A stretch of DNA of 64,000 nt from Roseovarius carneus (GTDB lineage Bacteria; Pseudomonadota; Alphaproteobacteria; Rhodobacterales; Rhodobacteraceae): contig NZ_JAHSPD010000001.1 of the NCBI RefSeq assembly GCF_020141465.1, forward strand, positions 2,834,374-2,898,373. Direction: 5' to 3'. A program made the position numbers and the translations under genes. Under the pieces are notes generated by a model. That model was not told the DNA's origin. It made no database searches and saw only the letters and a list, made by a program, of their open reading frames with translations. Each line of letters opens with the position of its first letter. Position 1 is the first letter of the stretch. Positions 62,959 to 64,000 of the stretch are shown here, piece after piece.

Positions 62959-63776
62959 CCCAGAGCCTTTCGCAGCATGTTGAGCGCGATCAGTGTGAGG
63001 AATACCGCAAACACACGCTTGAGCGGTTTAGGGTCCATCGCATGGGCCAGCCGCGCACCGATAGGGGCGGTGATCAACGTCATGGCAATGACAATCCCAA
63101 AGGCCACGAGGTTCACCGCGCCGATTGTAAAGGGCGGGCGGCTGTCCTCGGCAATATCCAAGAGCAAAAAGCCCGCCACCGATGGCACCGCAATGAGCAT
63201 CCCAAAGCCCGCAGCCGTGGCCACCGCCCGGTGGATCGTGACACCATGAAGCGCCATAACGGGCACGCCAAAGCTGCCTCCGCCAATCCCCATGAGAACC
63301 GACATGAACCCCAAGACCGGGCTCATCACAGCGCGGCGCACGCCCTTGGGCATGGCGTCCGCCAGCCGCCATTCGCTACGGCTGAGGCCCATATAGAGGC
63401 CCACACAAACGCCAAGGATGCCAAAAATCGCCTGAAGCGCGCCCGAGCGCAGGTTCGCCGCGACAGCCACGCCTATCAGTGCCCCGAGCGCGATCCCCGG
63501 CGCCCATGTACGCAGGATTTCCCAATCGACTGCACCCTTCTTGTTATGACTGAGGACCGAGCGCAGAGAGGTCACGACAATCGTGGCAAGCGATGTGGCA
63601 AGACACACCTGCATAAGCTGCGCACCGCCAAAGCCCAGAGTCTGAAACGCGTAGAAAAACGCAGGCACAAGGATGATGCCGCCGCCCACACCTAAAAGGC
63701 CCGCAAGCACGCCTGCAAACGCGCCAATGGCCAGCAACATGGCCCCAAGGCTCAGCAATAGTACCGGGTCATCCAT
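62952..63776 (-). CDS. TauE/SafE-family sulfite/organosulfonate exporter
   Basis: A 274-aa membrane protein with about eight helices. The paired glycine-rich repeats GVLAGLLGVGGGIILVPAFF and GFMSVLMGIGGGSFGVPVM are diagnostic of the TauE/SafE family, which exports sulfite or related anions. The ATG at 63776 has AAGGGCG upstream. It is coupled to the oxygenase gene downstream, so the pair may act on one sulfur compound (inferred). Confidence 0.9.
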   Translation of the reverse strand: MDDPVLLLSLGAMLLAIGAFAGVLAGLLGVGGGIILVPAFFYAFQTLGFGGAQLMQVCLATSLATIVVTSLRSVLSHNKKGAVDWEILRTWAPGIALGALIGVAVAANLRSGALQAIFGILGVCVGLYMGLSRSEWRLADAMPKGVRRAVMSPVLGFMSVLMGIGGGSFGVPVMALHGVTIHRAVATAAGFGMLIAVPSVAGFLLLDIAEDSRPPFTIGAVNLVAFGIVIAMTLITAPIGARLAHAMDPKPLKRVFAVFLTLIALNMLRKALGW

Positions 63777-63827
63777 ATCCCACGCCCTTCGATATACCGT
63801 GCAGGTTAGAGCGGTTTTCACCCCTCA

Positions 63828-64000
63828 TCACAACGCCAAATCCGCGTCCGCCCCCTCGCGCATTACGGACCGCAGCGCGGCCTCGACAAGCTCCGGCTCA
63901 GCGCCGGGCAGATGAGCACCCTCCGACAGGGTGCGCCGCCAGCCGCGCGCACCGGGCCGCCCGGCAAACAGGCCCAGCATATGGCGCGTTACTTGGCCCA
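63828..64000 (-). CDS. dusA: tRNA-dihydrouridine synthase DusA, C-terminal end (truncated by window)
   Basis: The last 56 codons are readable, beginning GQVTRHMLGLFAGRPGARGWRR and ending in ADLAL plus TGA at 63828. The RHMLGLFxGxPGARxWRR stretch is the conserved C-terminal motif of DusA, which reduces U20/U20a in tRNA. The start lies beyond the right edge. Confidence 0.85.
   Translation of the reverse strand, partial: GQVTRHMLGLFAGRPGARGWRRTLSEGAHLPGAEPELVEAALRSVMREGADADLAL

Overview
The window is GC-rich, densely packed alphaproteobacterial DNA. Gene content points to the Rhodobacteraceae (Roseobacter group): a trgA-trgB-cysK cluster, heterotetrameric sarcosine oxidase, CcmI, DUF1289, hflK-hflC-DUF2065-degP, and exbB-exbD-exbD-tonB beside a heme-uptake locus. 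The genus cannot be set from the sequence alone. Many neighbours share ATGA, GTGA or TTGA overlaps, so translational coupling is the rule here.

Left edge (1-5990): a type II-C CRISPR-Cas locus. A partial repeat and 18 identical full 36-nt repeats with 18 spacers run off the left edge. cas9, cas1 and cas2 lie on the minus strand and are transcribed towards the array. A previously unannotated tracrRNA is predicted at about 5912-5990 on the plus strand, divergent from cas9. It has an anti-repeat that pairs with repeat bases 1-28, a small nexus-like hairpin and a GC-rich 3' hairpin. Each repeat also carries a promoter-like -35/-10 pair. A gene-poor, lower-GC stretch follows (5991-6958).

Iron and heme (6989-15953): a secreted Cys-containing protein, exbB, two exbD paralogues and tonB, then hmuSTUV on the minus strand and the divergent outer-membrane receptor hmuR. 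A perfect GACTAA-T-TTAGTC palindrome lies in the hmuS/hmuR intergenic region. The second ExbD has Asn where the family has its essential transmembrane Asp. A tRNA-Ser(GGA) lies at 16216-16305.

Stress and maintenance (16385-33314): alaX, a DUF3772-MscS channel, cysK, trgB (GGCT-NUDIX fusion), trgA, cfa, photolyase and a class V aminotransferase form a long minus-strand series. A decayed BCCT transporter follows, then degP, DUF2065, hflC, hflK, gor and rpiA.

Transport, translation and envelope (33458-54130): GST, an orphan Tat-exported peptide-binding protein, a Bcr/CflA-type MFS protein, serS, a frameshifted DUF2235 pseudogene, a TspO-like protein, the yfgM-bamB-der set, an RND efflux operon behind a perfect inverted repeat, an Atm1-like ABC exporter, a LysM protein, a LOG-family protein, RarD and Fe-SOD.

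Right edge (54233-64000): soxB-[unknown gene]-soxD-soxA-soxG for sarcosine oxidation, with an unrecognised 176-aa gene fitted tightly between soxB and soxD. Then ccmI, ruvX, a DUF1289 gene, a putative Fe(II)/2OG oxygenase coupled to a TauE/SafE exporter, and the C-terminal end of dusA.
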